Of a DNA stretch of 40,944 nt, positions 8,207-18,101 are shown in pieces. Below the pieces are notes generated by a model. It was not told the DNA's origin and did not search any database. It saw only the letters and a program-made list of their open reading frames with translations. Source of the stretch: an uncultured Oscillospiraceae bacterium (GTDB lineage: Bacteria > Bacillota > Clostridia > Oscillospirales > Ruminococcaceae); the NCBI GenBank assembly GCA_904397845.1, contig CAJFOX010000022.1, positions 1-40,944 of the forward strand, given 5' to 3'. Both the position numbers and the translations under genes were made by a program. Numbering within the stretch: position 1 is the stretch's first letter; every line of letters starts with the position of its first letter.

Positions 8207-8235
8207 TTGCAAAAGAGCGTCGTTTCCGATAGAAT
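8207..8235 (+). promoter_or_regulatory. Promoter for pgk
   Basis: TTGCAA (8207-8212), a 17-bp spacer and TAGAAT (8230-8235) give a leader of about 70 nt before pgk. Confidence 0.7.
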
Positions 8236-8313
8236 AAATACGGATTGTTCATGGATTAACAATCACGATCTTTGGCGCAACTTTTTTACATATTATGAAA
8301 GGGTGGTAGAACT

Positions 8314-9531
8314 ATGGGCTATCTGGACAAAAAAACGGTTGACGATATCAATGTCGCCGGGAAAAAAGTATTGGTTCGCTGTGATTTTAATGTACCGCTG
8401 AAAAATGGTGTCATCACCGATGAAAACCGCATTGTAGCGGCTCTGCCGACCATCAAAAAGCTGATTGGGGACGGCGGAAAAGTGGTTTTGTGCTCTCATT
8501 TGGGCAAACCGAAGGGCGAACCGAAACCGGAATTGTCTTTGGCGCCTGTTGCAAAACGCTTAAGCGAACTGCTGGGCAAAGAGGTTGTTTTTGCGGCGGA
8601 TGACGAGGTGGTCGGAACCAATGCAAAAGCGGCTGTCGCGGCGATGAAAGACGGCGATGTGGTTCTGCTGCAGAATACCCGTTATCGAAAAGAAGAAACC
8701 AAAAACGACGAAGCGTTCAGCCGTGAACTGGCGGCATTGGTTGATGGCGAAGTCTTTGTGAATGACGCATTTGGCGCGGCTCATCGTGCCCACTGTTCGA
8801 CCGTAGGTGTAGCCTCTTTCGTAAAAGAAGCGGCGGTTGGCTATTTGATGGGCAAAGAGCTCAAATATCTGGGCGATGCGGTTGAGAATCCGGCCAGGCC
8901 TTTCGTCACCATTTTGGGCGGCGCAAAAGTGGCAGATAAGCTCAATGTGATCGAGAACCTGCTGAATAAAGCCGACACCCTGATCATCGGCGGCGGTATG
9001 GCTTATACGTTCCTGGCTGCGAAGGGCTACGGTGTGGGCAAATCCCTGCTGGATGAAGAGAAAATCAGCTACTGCAAAGACATGCTCAAGAAAGCAGAAG
9101 AGAAAGGCGTTAAGATTTTGCTGCCGGTCGATTGTGTGGTAGGCAAAGCTTTCCCGGATCCCATTGACGGGGAGATCGAAGTGGCTGTTGTTGACGCGGA
9201 CAAGATCCCGGCAGATGAAATGGGCTTGGACATCGGCCCGAAAACTGCCGAGCTGTTTGCGAATGAAGTAAAATCCGCCAAGACCGTTGTTTGGAACGGG
9301 CCGATGGGTGTATTTGAGAACCCGACGCTGGCAAAAGGTACCATCGCAGTTGCCAAATCCCTGGCCGAAACCGATGCGATTACGATCATTGGCGGCGGCG
9401 ATTCTGCTGCTGCAGTCAACACCCTGGGCTTTGGTGATAAGATGACCCATATTTCTACCGGCGGCGGCGCTTCTCTGGAATTTTTGGAGGGAAAAGAGCT
9501 GCCCGGCATTACCTGTGTGAACGATAAATAG
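8314..9531 (+). CDS. pgk: Phosphoglycerate kinase
   Basis: The 405-residue enzyme transfers phosphate from 1,3-bisphosphoglycerate to ADP in lower glycolysis. The N-domain begins with the signature [14 protein letters not shown] and contains the basic substrate residues in [10 protein letters not shown]. The hinge and nucleotide domain show [10 protein letters not shown], and the C-terminal [10 protein letters not shown] loop is conserved. The start has AAAGGGTGG 8 nt upstream. gapA is not adjacent, unlike the common gapA-pgk-tpiA-gpmI-eno order. A strong hairpin separates it from tpiA. Confidence 0.98.
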   Translation: MGYLDKKTVDDINVAGKKVLVRCDFNVPLKNGVITDENRIVAALPTIKKLIGDGGKVVLCSHLGKPKGEPKPELSLAPVAKRLSELLGKEVVFAADDEVVGTNAKAAVAAMKDGDVVLLQNTRYRKEETKNDEAFSRELAALVDGEVFVNDAFGAAHRAHCSTVGVASFVKEAAVGYLMGKELKYLGDAVENPARPFVTILGGAKVADKLNVIENLLNKADTLIIGGGMAYTFLAAKGYGVGKSLLDEEKISYCKDMLKKAEEKGVKILLPVDCVVGKAFPDPIDGEIEVAVVDADKIPADEMGLDIGPKTAELFANEVKSAKTVVWNGPMGVFENPTLAKGTIAVAKSLAETDAITIIGGGDSAAAVNTLGFGDKMTHISTGGGASLEFLEGKELPGITCVNDK

Positions 9532-9583
9532 TCCAAACCGCAACAAGAAAAGGCCATTCTTTTCCTGCGCATAAACGAAAAGG

Positions 9584-9621
9584 CAATGGGCACGGAAAAC
9601 ACCGTGCCCATTGTTGCTTTT
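9584..9621 (+). terminator. Terminator or attenuator between pgk and tpiA
   Basis: A perfect 12-bp stem (CAATGGGCACGG with its complement) closes a 6-nt loop and is followed by TTGCTTTT. It should limit read-through from pgk into tpiA. Confidence 0.85.
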
Positions 9622-9686
9622 ACCCGAAAATATGGAAAGAAAAATTTCCTTTTCATAGATTACAATAAATCAAAGGAGAAAGCATC

Positions 9687-10454
9687 ATGAACAAAGCAAA
9701 AAGGCAGGCGGTTATCGCCGGTAACTGGAAAATGAATAAAACCCGGCCGGAGGCAAAAGCTTTGATTGAGCAGATCAAGCCCCTGGTCAAGGATGCGGAC
9801 TGCGGCGTTGTGGTCTGCGTCCCCTATACCAATCTGGAGACTGCGCTGGAGGCGACGAAAGGCTCCAATATCAAAGTGGGTGCGGAGAACTGCCACTGGG
9901 CAAAATCCGGCGCTTTTACCGGCGAGATCTCAGCGGACATGCTGGCGGAAATGGGCGTAGAATATGTGGTCATCGGCCATTCGGAGCGCCGGCAGTATTT
10001 CGGCGAGACGGATAAAACCGTCAACCAGCGGGTTCGCGCCGCATTGGACGCGGGATTGAAGGTTATTCTCTGCGTTGGTGAGCTGTTAGAGCAGCGGGAA
10101 CAGGGCATCACGGAGGAAGTATGCGGCATGCAGACCAAGGTGGCTTTATGCGGTGTTTCCAAAGAGGAACTGTCCCATATCATCATCGCTTATGAGCCGG
10201 TTTGGGCCATCGGTACCGGCAAAACCGCTACGGCGGAGCAGGCAGATGAAGTGAATGGTTTTATCCGCAGCGTAGTAGCAGGACTCTATGGTGAAGATGC
10301 GGCTCAAGCGCTGACCATTCAATATGGCGGCTCCATGAACGCCAAAAACGCCGAAGAGTTGCTGAGCAAAGAGCATGTGGATGGCGGCCTCATTGGCGGT
10401 GCATCCTTAAAGGCGGAGGACTTCTCCATCATCGTGAAAGCTGCCTCCAAATAA
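9687..10454 (+). CDS. tpiA: Triosephosphate isomerase
   Basis: The 255-residue TIM barrel interconverts dihydroxyacetone phosphate and glyceraldehyde 3-phosphate. Substrate lysine lies in AGNWKMNK, the electrophile histidine in VIGHSERRQYF, and the catalytic glutamate with the flexible lid in AYEPVWAIGTGKTAT. The phosphate-binding ends YGGSM and GGLIGGASL are present. The start follows AAAGGAG. It is probably co-transcribed with gpmI, 30 bp downstream. Confidence 0.98.
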   Translation: MNKAKRQAVIAGNWKMNKTRPEAKALIEQIKPLVKDADCGVVVCVPYTNLETALEATKGSNIKVGAENCHWAKSGAFTGEISADMLAEMGVEYVVIGHSERRQYFGETDKTVNQRVRAALDAGLKVILCVGELLEQREQGITEEVCGMQTKVALCGVSKEELSHIIIAYEPVWAIGTGKTATAEQADEVNGFIRSVVAGLYGEDAAQALTIQYGGSMNAKNAEELLSKEHVDGGLIGGASLKAEDFSIIVKAASK

Positions 10455-10484
10455 TAATCCCGCAGCATAGAAAGGGGAAACAAT

Positions 10485-12005
<1,521 letters not shown>

Positions 12006-12006
12006 A

Positions 12007-12035
12007 TTGTTATTTTGGAGAAAATGGTATATACT
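12007..12035 (+). promoter_or_regulatory. Promoter for the 79-residue membrane protein gene
   Basis: TTGTTA (12007-12012), a 17-bp spacer and TATACT (12030-12035) start right after the gpmI stop codon. Confidence 0.6.
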
Positions 12036-12097
12036 AAAAAAAAGCCGGATATCTGATCCGGTATCAATCACGACTGACCGGAAGGAGGAAACGATTC

Positions 12098-12337
12098 GTG
12101 AAAAAAGGCAATAACTTCTTATCGTTCCTGTTTGCGCTGGTGGCGATCGGCGGTGCTGTCGTGGCCGTTTGCGCATATCTGAAGAGCAAAAGAGCCGCAA
12201 AAGAAATCCGGGAAGATTTTCTTGCGGATTTGGGTTATGAGTTCGACGATAGCGGGTGCTATTGCGGTGAAGAGAATCATTGCTGTGATGAGGCCCATGC
12301 TGAGAAGGATTCTGAAGAAAAACCCATGGAAGAATAG
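12098..12337 (+). CDS. 79-residue membrane protein with Cys/His/acidic tail
   Basis: The protein has one N-terminal membrane helix (about residues 7-27), a short basic segment (KSKRAAKE), and an acidic tail. The tail carries four cysteines and two histidines in GCYCGEENHCCDEAH. The spacing C-x-C-x5-CC could bind a metal, but no known zinc motif fits exactly. Translation begins at GTG (12098), 9 nt after AAGGAGG. It has a promoter upstream and a terminator downstream, so it is a single-gene unit. I do not recognise the family. Confidence 0.75.
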   Translation: MKKGNNFLSFLFALVAIGGAVVAVCAYLKSKRAAKEIREDFLADLGYEFDDSGCYCGEENHCCDEAHAEKDSEEKPMEE

Positions 12338-12346
12338 TTTTTGGGT

Positions 12347-12380
12347 AAAAAACAGGGGGGAATTTCCCTCCTGTTTTTTT
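12347..12380 (+). terminator. Terminator after the 79-residue gene
   Basis: AAAAAACAGG-GGGG pairs with CCCTCCTGTTTTTTT with one wobble; a T-run follows directly. Confidence 0.85.
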
Positions 12381-12531
12381 GTTGCGGAAAATAGGTGTAT
12401 GAGGGACGTTTAAAGGAAAACCGCAAAAAATTTGTGACAGCTTTTTATAAAATAGGCATATTTAACAAAGAGTGAAAATAAAATTTACCATAAAAATCAA
12501 TTTACTTGTCGATATATTTTATATTCAATGA

Positions 12532-12592
12532 CAATTGAAGCGAAGCTTCTATTGTTTTGCTATAAGTTAGTTTATGTTTTAAAACAACTAAC
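12532..12592 (+). promoter_or_regulatory. Two palindromic elements upstream of the sugar operon
   Basis: The first is an imperfect inverted repeat, CAATTGAAGC-GAA-GCTTCTATTG (12532-12554). The second nests a perfect palindrome GTTTTAAAAC (12576-12585) inside GTTAGTT/AACTAAC arms (12566-12592). Both lie in the AT-rich 240-bp gap before the first permease, 33-93 bp before its start. They may be operators for the ROK or LacI-type regulators of the locus, but neither resembles the operator pair in front of the lacI-type gene. Confidence 0.4.
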
Positions 12593-12624
12593 CTTTAATT
12601 TTTAAACGGGAAAGGGGATTTGTT

Positions 12625-13563
12625 ATGGCGCAGGCAAATGTAGCGCTGGCGAGAGGTGCCAAAGTGCAAAAAAAGAAGAATCGAAACTCCATCGAACGGA
12701 AAAAAGAACGCACGGCCTATCTTTTTATCGCCCTGCCGGTGCTGTACTTTGTGGCTTTCCGGATCCTGCCGACCTTTTTCTCTTTCTTTTTGAGTTTCAT
12801 GGAGTGGGATCTGCTTTCGCCTCAAAGGGAATTTATCGGCTTTGAAAACTATGTGACGGCGGTTTCTGACCCAACGTTGCAAAAAGTGTTTGGCAATACT
12901 TTTGCATATGTGTTTGTTTGCGTTCCTCTGATGGTGGTGATCAGCCTTATTCTGGCGTTGATGCTCAACCAGATTGTAAAAGGGCGCTCGTTCTTCCGGC
13001 TGATTGTCTTTATTCCATACGTAACCAGCGCAGTAGCGATTTCTTATGTCTGGAAATGGATGTTCATGAAAAATGGCGGCGTGATCAACGGCATTTTAAA
13101 ATTTTTTGGCATTGCGCCGCAGCCGTTTTTAAATAGTGCGGATCAATCTATTTATGTGGTCATGTCCAATATCATCTGGTCCAGCATCGGTTTTAATACC
13201 ATTATCCTTCTGGCAGGCCTGATGCAAATTCCCCGCACCTATTATGAAGCGGCAGAGATAGACGGCGCTTCCGCATGGGAAAAATTCCGCTATATCACCA
13301 TTCGCCAGCTGAACCCGACCCTGGTCTATGTTACTGTCATGGGAACGATCCGCACACTTCAAGTATTTACACAGGTTTATAACATCGCCGGCGCGGAGGG
13401 CGGCCCTCTGAAATCCACGGCCAGCATTGTAACAGAGATCTACCATACGGCGTTCCGCCAGTACAAAATGGGGTTGGCCAGCGCGATCACTGTCATTTTA
13501 TTCATTGTCATCATGATTATTACCTTAATCCAAATGAAAGTTTTGAACAAGGAAACAGATTAA
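12625..13563 (+). CDS. Carbohydrate ABC transporter permease, MalF/UgpA-like
   Basis: The 312-residue inner-membrane protein is one half of the channel of a CUT1-type sugar importer. A basic N-terminus (residues 1-33) precedes six predicted helices. The cytoplasmic EAA loop that docks the ATPase is seen near residues 206-230 (YEAAEIDGASAWEKFRYIT). The start follows GGAAAGGGG. It is the first gene of the plus-strand sugar operon. No ATPase gene is in the locus, so a shared MsmX-type ATPase encoded elsewhere probably energises transport. Confidence 0.93.
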   Translation: MAQANVALARGAKVQKKKNRNSIERKKERTAYLFIALPVLYFVAFRILPTFFSFFLSFMEWDLLSPQREFIGFENYVTAVSDPTLQKVFGNTFAYVFVCVPLMVVISLILALMLNQIVKGRSFFRLIVFIPYVTSAVAISYVWKWMFMKNGGVINGILKFFGIAPQPFLNSADQSIYVVMSNIIWSSIGFNTIILLAGLMQIPRTYYEAAEIDGASAWEKFRYITIRQLNPTLVYVTVMGTIRTLQVFTQVYNIAGAEGGPLKSTASIVTEIYHTAFRQYKMGLASAITVILFIVIMIITLIQMKVLNKETD

Positions 13564-13580
13564 AGAGAGGAGGATTTTCC

Positions 13581-14402
13581 ATGCGTTTCAAGAAAAATGT
13601 GAGAATGACGCTTTTATACCTGGCATTTATCGTCATTGGCGTAGCGATGGTGTTTCCTTTTATCTGGATGATTGCCACCTCCTTTAAAACCGGGACGGAT
13701 ATCTATTCGCTCAGCCTGCTTCCGAAAAAGTTCACACTGGAAAATTATCGTGAAGTTCTTTCCGGGTCAGATTTTCCCAGATGGTTTTTAAACAGCTTTT
13801 TGGTGGCGGGGATTACGACCCTTTCGGTTCTGGTTTTCGACCCTCTTTTGGGATACGCTTTTTGCAAATATCGTTTCCGCGGGAAAGAGGCGATTTTCAC
13901 CATGCTCCTTTCCACCATGATGATTCCGACGGAAATGATGATTATTCCCTGGTATATGATGGTCAATCAGCTGGGTTGGAACAATACATATTGGTCGATG
14001 CTCTTTCCCGGCCTGAGCTCGGCTTTTGGCATTTTCCTGATGCGGCAGTTTTTTACCGGCGTTCCCAACGAGCTTTTGGATGCGGGCCGGATTGACGGAT
14101 TGAGCGAATTTGGAGTGTATACCCGAATTGCCCTGCCGCTGGTCACCCCAGCGCTCAGCGCCTTGGGCATCTTCACCTTTTTGGGGAACTGGAACTCCTT
14201 TTTGTGGCCGGTTATCGCATTGGACAGTAAAGAAAAATACACCATTACGCTGGGCCTGGCACAGTTCTCTGCGGAAAATGCCAGCCAGTGGGAACTGATC
14301 ATGACCGGTGCCTCGGTGGCAACCATTCCCATTATCATCATTTTCCTGATTTTCCAGAAAAAAATCATCGAGGGCGTGCAACTGACCGGCGTAAAAGGCT
14401 GA
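13581..14402 (+). CDS. Carbohydrate ABC transporter permease, MalG/UgpE-like
   Basis: The 273-residue partner permease has six predicted helices. An EAA-type loop near residues 164-185 (ELLDAGRIDGLSEFGVYTRI) is present, in which the usual EAA is LDA. It ends with the MalG-like tail GVQLTGVKG. It starts 17 bp after the first permease behind AGAGAGGAGG. With the lipoprotein solute-binding protein encoded at 19051-20364 it should form the importer that delivers the substrate of this locus. Confidence 0.93.
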   Translation: MRFKKNVRMTLLYLAFIVIGVAMVFPFIWMIATSFKTGTDIYSLSLLPKKFTLENYREVLSGSDFPRWFLNSFLVAGITTLSVLVFDPLLGYAFCKYRFRGKEAIFTMLLSTMMIPTEMMIIPWYMMVNQLGWNNTYWSMLFPGLSSAFGIFLMRQFFTGVPNELLDAGRIDGLSEFGVYTRIALPLVTPALSALGIFTFLGNWNSFLWPVIALDSKEKYTITLGLAQFSAENASQWELIMTGASVATIPIIIIFLIFQKKIIEGVQLTGVKG

Positions 14403-14436
14403 TGTTTTTGAAATCAATTTGAAAGGAAGGATTGTT

Positions 14437-15393
14437 ATGGCCAAAAAATTCCGCATTATTGACTCTCATCTGCATTTTGCGGTGAAAAATGAAAACCTGG
14501 GTAAGAACCACCAGGAATATATGAATGAGTTTGGAGAAGAAAAGTGGAAAAAGCTCCAGCAAATGAATAAATTCCAGCAGGATCAATGGAAAAAGGCCTG
14601 GGGGTTTCCGGATGCGCTTCCCGAATGCGATACCATCGAGGAAACCTGCCAGCTCTGGCTGGATGACCTAGATGCCAAAGGTGTGGAGAAGGCAGTATTC
14701 GTAACTGCCGGAGGGCTGGAGCAGAGCAATGAGAATATGGCGCGCATCATCCAGTTTGCACCGGATCGCTTTATTGGGTACGCGCACCACGATCCCTTTG
14801 CGCCGGACGCAGCGCAAAAGTTGGAATATGCCATCTCCCAGCAGGGGTTGCGCGGCATTAAGATCCTGGGGCCGGCCCTGGATCGGCCGCTGGATGACAA
14901 ATCCCTTTATCCGCTGTGGCAGGTTGCGGAAAAACATCAAGTTCCGGTTTTGTTCCATTTCGGCATTATGGGAGCGGCAGGCGGCATCATGGATCATATC
15001 AATATTTCGCCTAAAATCATTCAAAATGTGGCCAAAGCGTTCCCAGATGTCATTTTTATCGTTCCTCACTACGGATGCAGCAAAGTGGAAGACGCCTTGT
15101 TCCTGTGCTGGGTGTGTCCCAACGTATACATCGACACCTCCGGCAGCAACCAGTGGACCCGGTGGATGCCCTATCCGCTGACGACAAAGGATCTGTTTAA
15201 AAAGTATTATGAGACCATCGGCCCGGACCGTATTTTGTTTGGCACAGATGGATCCTGGTTCCCGCGGGGCTTCGTCAGTGAATACCTGGATGTACAAATG
15301 CGTGATTGCGTAGAGCTTGGTTTCAGCGATGAGGATATCCAGAAAATCTTTGCCGGAAACATTGAAAGAGTATTAGGGCGCTACATTAAGTAG
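14437..15393 (+). CDS. Amidohydrolase-superfamily TIM-barrel protein (Amidohydro_2 type)
   Basis: The 318-residue protein has the metal-site marks of the Amidohydro_2 group: HxH in IDSHLHF near residue 10, a barrel histidine in VLFHFG, a second in VPHYGCSK, and the C-terminal Asp in LFGTDGSWFPRG. Relatives include decarboxylases, lactonases and hydrolases of cyclic compounds, so the reaction cannot be fixed. Within this locus, lactone or amide hydrolysis of the imported compound is possible. The ATG at 14437 is chosen because AAAGGAAGG lies just upstream; an earlier TTG would overlap that site. A small hairpin overlaps the stop codon. Confidence 0.85.
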   Translation: MAKKFRIIDSHLHFAVKNENLGKNHQEYMNEFGEEKWKKLQQMNKFQQDQWKKAWGFPDALPECDTIEETCQLWLDDLDAKGVEKAVFVTAGGLEQSNENMARIIQFAPDRFIGYAHHDPFAPDAAQKLEYAISQQGLRGIKILGPALDRPLDDKSLYPLWQVAEKHQVPVLFHFGIMGAAGGIMDHINISPKIIQNVAKAFPDVIFIVPHYGCSKVEDALFLCWVCPNVYIDTSGSNQWTRWMPYPLTTKDLFKKYYETIGPDRILFGTDGSWFPRGFVSEYLDVQMRDCVELGFSDEDIQKIFAGNIERVLGRYIK

Positions 15394-15417
15394 CGTCAAA
15401 GAAAAGGATGGACAATT

Positions 15418-16557
15418 TTGAAAAACAGTTCTGTAAAACTAAATAACCGCAGCGACATTCTGTCAGTCATTATGGCCAGACAACCGGTTTCCCGAAAACA
15501 GGTATCGGAGATTTTGGGAATTTCGCCTGCTGCCGTGACCAATATTGTTGATGAACTCATCAGCTGCGGCCTGGTGGTGGAAGGCGCCTTTGGAGAGGCA
15601 TCCGCCCGCGGCGGCAGGCGGCCTATTTTCCTTCGGATCCGGGGGGATGCGGGACTCGTGCTTACCGCTGCCTTTCGGCTGCAAAACGCATGGATATCAG
15701 TCTGTGACCTTATGGGAAATGAACTGTTTTCCCGTTCTTATGCGGATTTTGCCTTTGACGAAATGTCGCAGCTTTTGCAGGTTCTGTCTTCCGATACGGT
15801 GCAGCTGATCGATCGGGCCGGAGGCCGGGAGCGGTTTATTGGAGCCAGCCTCTCCGTGCCGGGAACGGTGGAAGAAAACCGGATACTCTATTCTCCTGAG
15901 CTGGGACTGGTGGACCGCGATTTGGCGGCGGTTTTGCAAAGGGAGCTGCAAATGCCGGTTTATATCGATAAGGATGTGTATCTCAATGCTTTGGGCGAAA
16001 ACTGGATGGGCGCCGGCTGGGATTACTCTGATTTTGTCGTTGTTACCATTGGTACCGGCATCGGCTCCGCCATTATCATCAATAACCGGATTTATCGAGG
16101 CCATTGTAGCATGGCAGGGGAAATCGGCTATATGATTACTGGTCGTGATGCGCTGGAAAGCGGTCCCTATACGCTCACTGATTTTGGCTATTTTGAAAAA
16201 AATGCCTCCTTACAGACGTTAAAAAGCCGAACTGGGATGTCCTTTCAACATATCGTGTCAGAAGCACAAAATGGCAATACAGAACTAAAAAACAGGATTT
16301 TGCAAAACGCGGATGAGATTTGCCTTGGCTTAGGCAGCGTAATCAGCCTTTTGAACCCACAGGCGATTATTCTGCATGGCAGCTATGCCGCAGCGGAACC
16401 GTTGCTGGCAGACTATATGGGTGAGCGCTTGCGGTATTTGACCCCTGTGCCCTGCGACGTCAAGTTTTCCAAGCTGGGAGACAGAGCTTTGAGCTGTGGG
16501 TGTGTGGGAAATATCTGGCAGAAAAAACATCAGATGCAGTTTTTGCCGCGGCATTGA
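15418..16557 (+). CDS. ROK-family transcriptional regulator lacking the zinc motif
   Basis: The 379-residue protein joins an N-terminal winged helix (SRKQVSEILGISPAAVTNIV, residues 22-41) to a ROK sugar-binding domain. This is the architecture of NagC/XylR regulators, which release DNA on binding a sugar or sugar phosphate. GGRRPIFL marks the linker. The sugar-site region is GHCSMAGEIGYM. The usual GEIGH followed by CxCGxxGC zinc ligands are absent: Tyr replaces His and no such cysteines follow. Translation starts at TTG (15418) after AAGGATGG. It is likely the local regulator of the sugar operon. Confidence 0.88.
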   Translation: MKNSSVKLNNRSDILSVIMARQPVSRKQVSEILGISPAAVTNIVDELISCGLVVEGAFGEASARGGRRPIFLRIRGDAGLVLTAAFRLQNAWISVCDLMGNELFSRSYADFAFDEMSQLLQVLSSDTVQLIDRAGGRERFIGASLSVPGTVEENRILYSPELGLVDRDLAAVLQRELQMPVYIDKDVYLNALGENWMGAGWDYSDFVVVTIGTGIGSAIIINNRIYRGHCSMAGEIGYMITGRDALESGPYTLTDFGYFEKNASLQTLKSRTGMSFQHIVSEAQNGNTELKNRILQNADEICLGLGSVISLLNPQAIILHGSYAAAEPLLADYMGERLRYLTPVPCDVKFSKLGDRALSCGCVGNIWQKKHQMQFLPRH

Positions 16558-16581
16558 CCAAGAGGAAGAGGTGTGTTCCAT

Positions 16582-18096
16582 ATGATTACCCGTGAAAGCG
16601 TGCAGGCAGCGGACGGAGCGTCATTCCCCGGAATCAGCTTTCAGAAAAATGCGCTGAAGCCGATTTTTGACCTGCAAAAAGTTTATTATTACCGCGTGTT
16701 TATTGAAGTCACGAAAGCGCATGTTGTCATGCTCCGGGAGCAGGATCTGATGACAGAGGATGAATGTGCGCTGATTTTATCAACCATGCTTGATCTGGAG
16801 AAGCTGCCGATTGAAGAATCGGAGTACAATCCGGCATATGAGGATTTATTTTTCCTTTTTGAAAAGGAACTGGAAAATCGGGTCGGTTCCGACCTGGCCG
16901 GGAAAGTTCACACAGCCCGTAGCCGCAACGACATCTGCGTGGGCGAGTTTCGAATGGTGCTGCGTGAACAGCTGGCGGGCTTGGCGGAAAAGCTCAATCT
17001 TTTCCGGGAATCGCTGTTGTATGTAGCCGGTGAAAATCTGGAGACCATCATGCCGATGTATACTCATACCCAGCCGGCACAGCCTTCTACCCTGGGGCAT
17101 TATCTGCTGTCCATGGCGGACGTAATGCAGCGGGATTTTCAAAGGCTGATGGCAGCGGAAAAAACGATAAACATGAGCCCCTTTGGGGCAGCCGCGATTA
17201 CGACCAGCGGTTTCCCCATCTCCCGCGAGCGAATGTGCGAATTGCTGGGCTTTTCCTCTTTATGTGAAAATTCCTACGATTCCATTGCGGCCAGCGACCA
17301 TATGACGCAGTTCGCATCGGTGATGATGACCATGGCAGTCAATCTGTCCCGCTTTATGAAGGATATTTTAGATTGGTGCACTATGGAGTTTGCTTTCTTC
17401 CGCCTGACGGATCCTTATGTTCAGATCAGCAGTATCATGCCGCAAAAGCGCAATCCCTCCTCCTTGGAACATTGCCGCCCGATTTTAAGCAAAGCCTTGG
17501 CGGAGGCACAAGCAGTTTTTACCGTACAGCACAATACGCCATACGGCGATATTGTAGATTCGGAGGAAGATCTGCAGATCCATTTGTATGATGCGGTCAG
17601 CTATCTGAACCGTGCGTTGGAAATCATCACCAATGTGTTGGCGACAATGCAGATCAATAAAGAACTCCTACGGAAACGGGCGGGAGAAAATTTTATCACT
17701 GCCACTGAATTGGCAGACACTTTTGTGCGCGAGGGAAGCCTCACCTTCCGCAAAGCTCATAAACTGACCAGCGCCATCGTCCGTCGCCTGTATGCCGAAG
17801 GCAAGGGCGCGGAGGATATTACAGAGGATTTTTGTGAAACAATTTCCAAAGAGGTGCTTGGCTATCCGGTGGATCTTTCGGATGAGGCAATCCGGACAGC
17901 GCTGGATCCTGTTCATTTTGTTGCCATCCGGGAGCGCACGGGAGGTCCGGCTTTGTCTCAAGTGTCGCGGATGCACCGGGAGCGCCTGGCAATGCTGCAG
18001 CGGGAGCGCCGGCAGCTGGAAGAAATCCGCAGCGGATACCATCTGGCCCATAAAAAATTGACAGAACAGGTAGAGAAGCATCTAAAAAAGGACTGA
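16582..18096 (+). CDS. Argininosuccinate-lyase-like enzyme (fumarase/aspartase superfamily)
   Basis: The 504-residue protein shows the three conserved regions of the superfamily: HTARSRND (residues 110-117), YTHTQPAQPSTLGHY (160-174, with catalytic His 162), and SSIMPQKRNP (283-292, with the catalytic serine loop). These enzymes split C-N or C-O bonds to release fumarate. The match is closest to argininosuccinate lyase, but the loop lacks the usual Gly before SS. No other arginine genes are nearby, and the gene lies between a ROK regulator and a ROK kinase. A role on an N-succinyl-type or similar sugar derivative is inferred. The ATG at 16582 fits GGAAGAGG better than an upstream GTG at 16573. 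Confidence 0.85.
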   Translation: MITRESVQAADGASFPGISFQKNALKPIFDLQKVYYYRVFIEVTKAHVVMLREQDLMTEDECALILSTMLDLEKLPIEESEYNPAYEDLFFLFEKELENRVGSDLAGKVHTARSRNDICVGEFRMVLREQLAGLAEKLNLFRESLLYVAGENLETIMPMYTHTQPAQPSTLGHYLLSMADVMQRDFQRLMAAEKTINMSPFGAAAITTSGFPISRERMCELLGFSSLCENSYDSIAASDHMTQFASVMMTMAVNLSRFMKDILDWCTMEFAFFRLTDPYVQISSIMPQKRNPSSLEHCRPILSKALAEAQAVFTVQHNTPYGDIVDSEEDLQIHLYDAVSYLNRALEIITNVLATMQINKELLRKRAGENFITATELADTFVREGSLTFRKAHKLTSAIVRRLYAEGKGAEDITEDFCETISKEVLGYPVDLSDEAIRTALDPVHFVAIRERTGGPALSQVSRMHRERLAMLQRERRQLEEIRSGYHLAHKKLTEQVEKHLKKD

Positions 18097-18101
18097 GAGC
18101 C

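Noticed and set aside
12040-12065. Hairpin GCCGGAT/ATCCGGT after gpmI as terminator
   Set aside because: The stem is short and no T-run follows; it lies in the leader of the next small gene.
16582-18096. Calling the lyase gene argH
   Set aside because: The motifs are ASL-like, but the context is a sugar locus and the loop differs (no Gly before SS), so a firm argH name is not justified.
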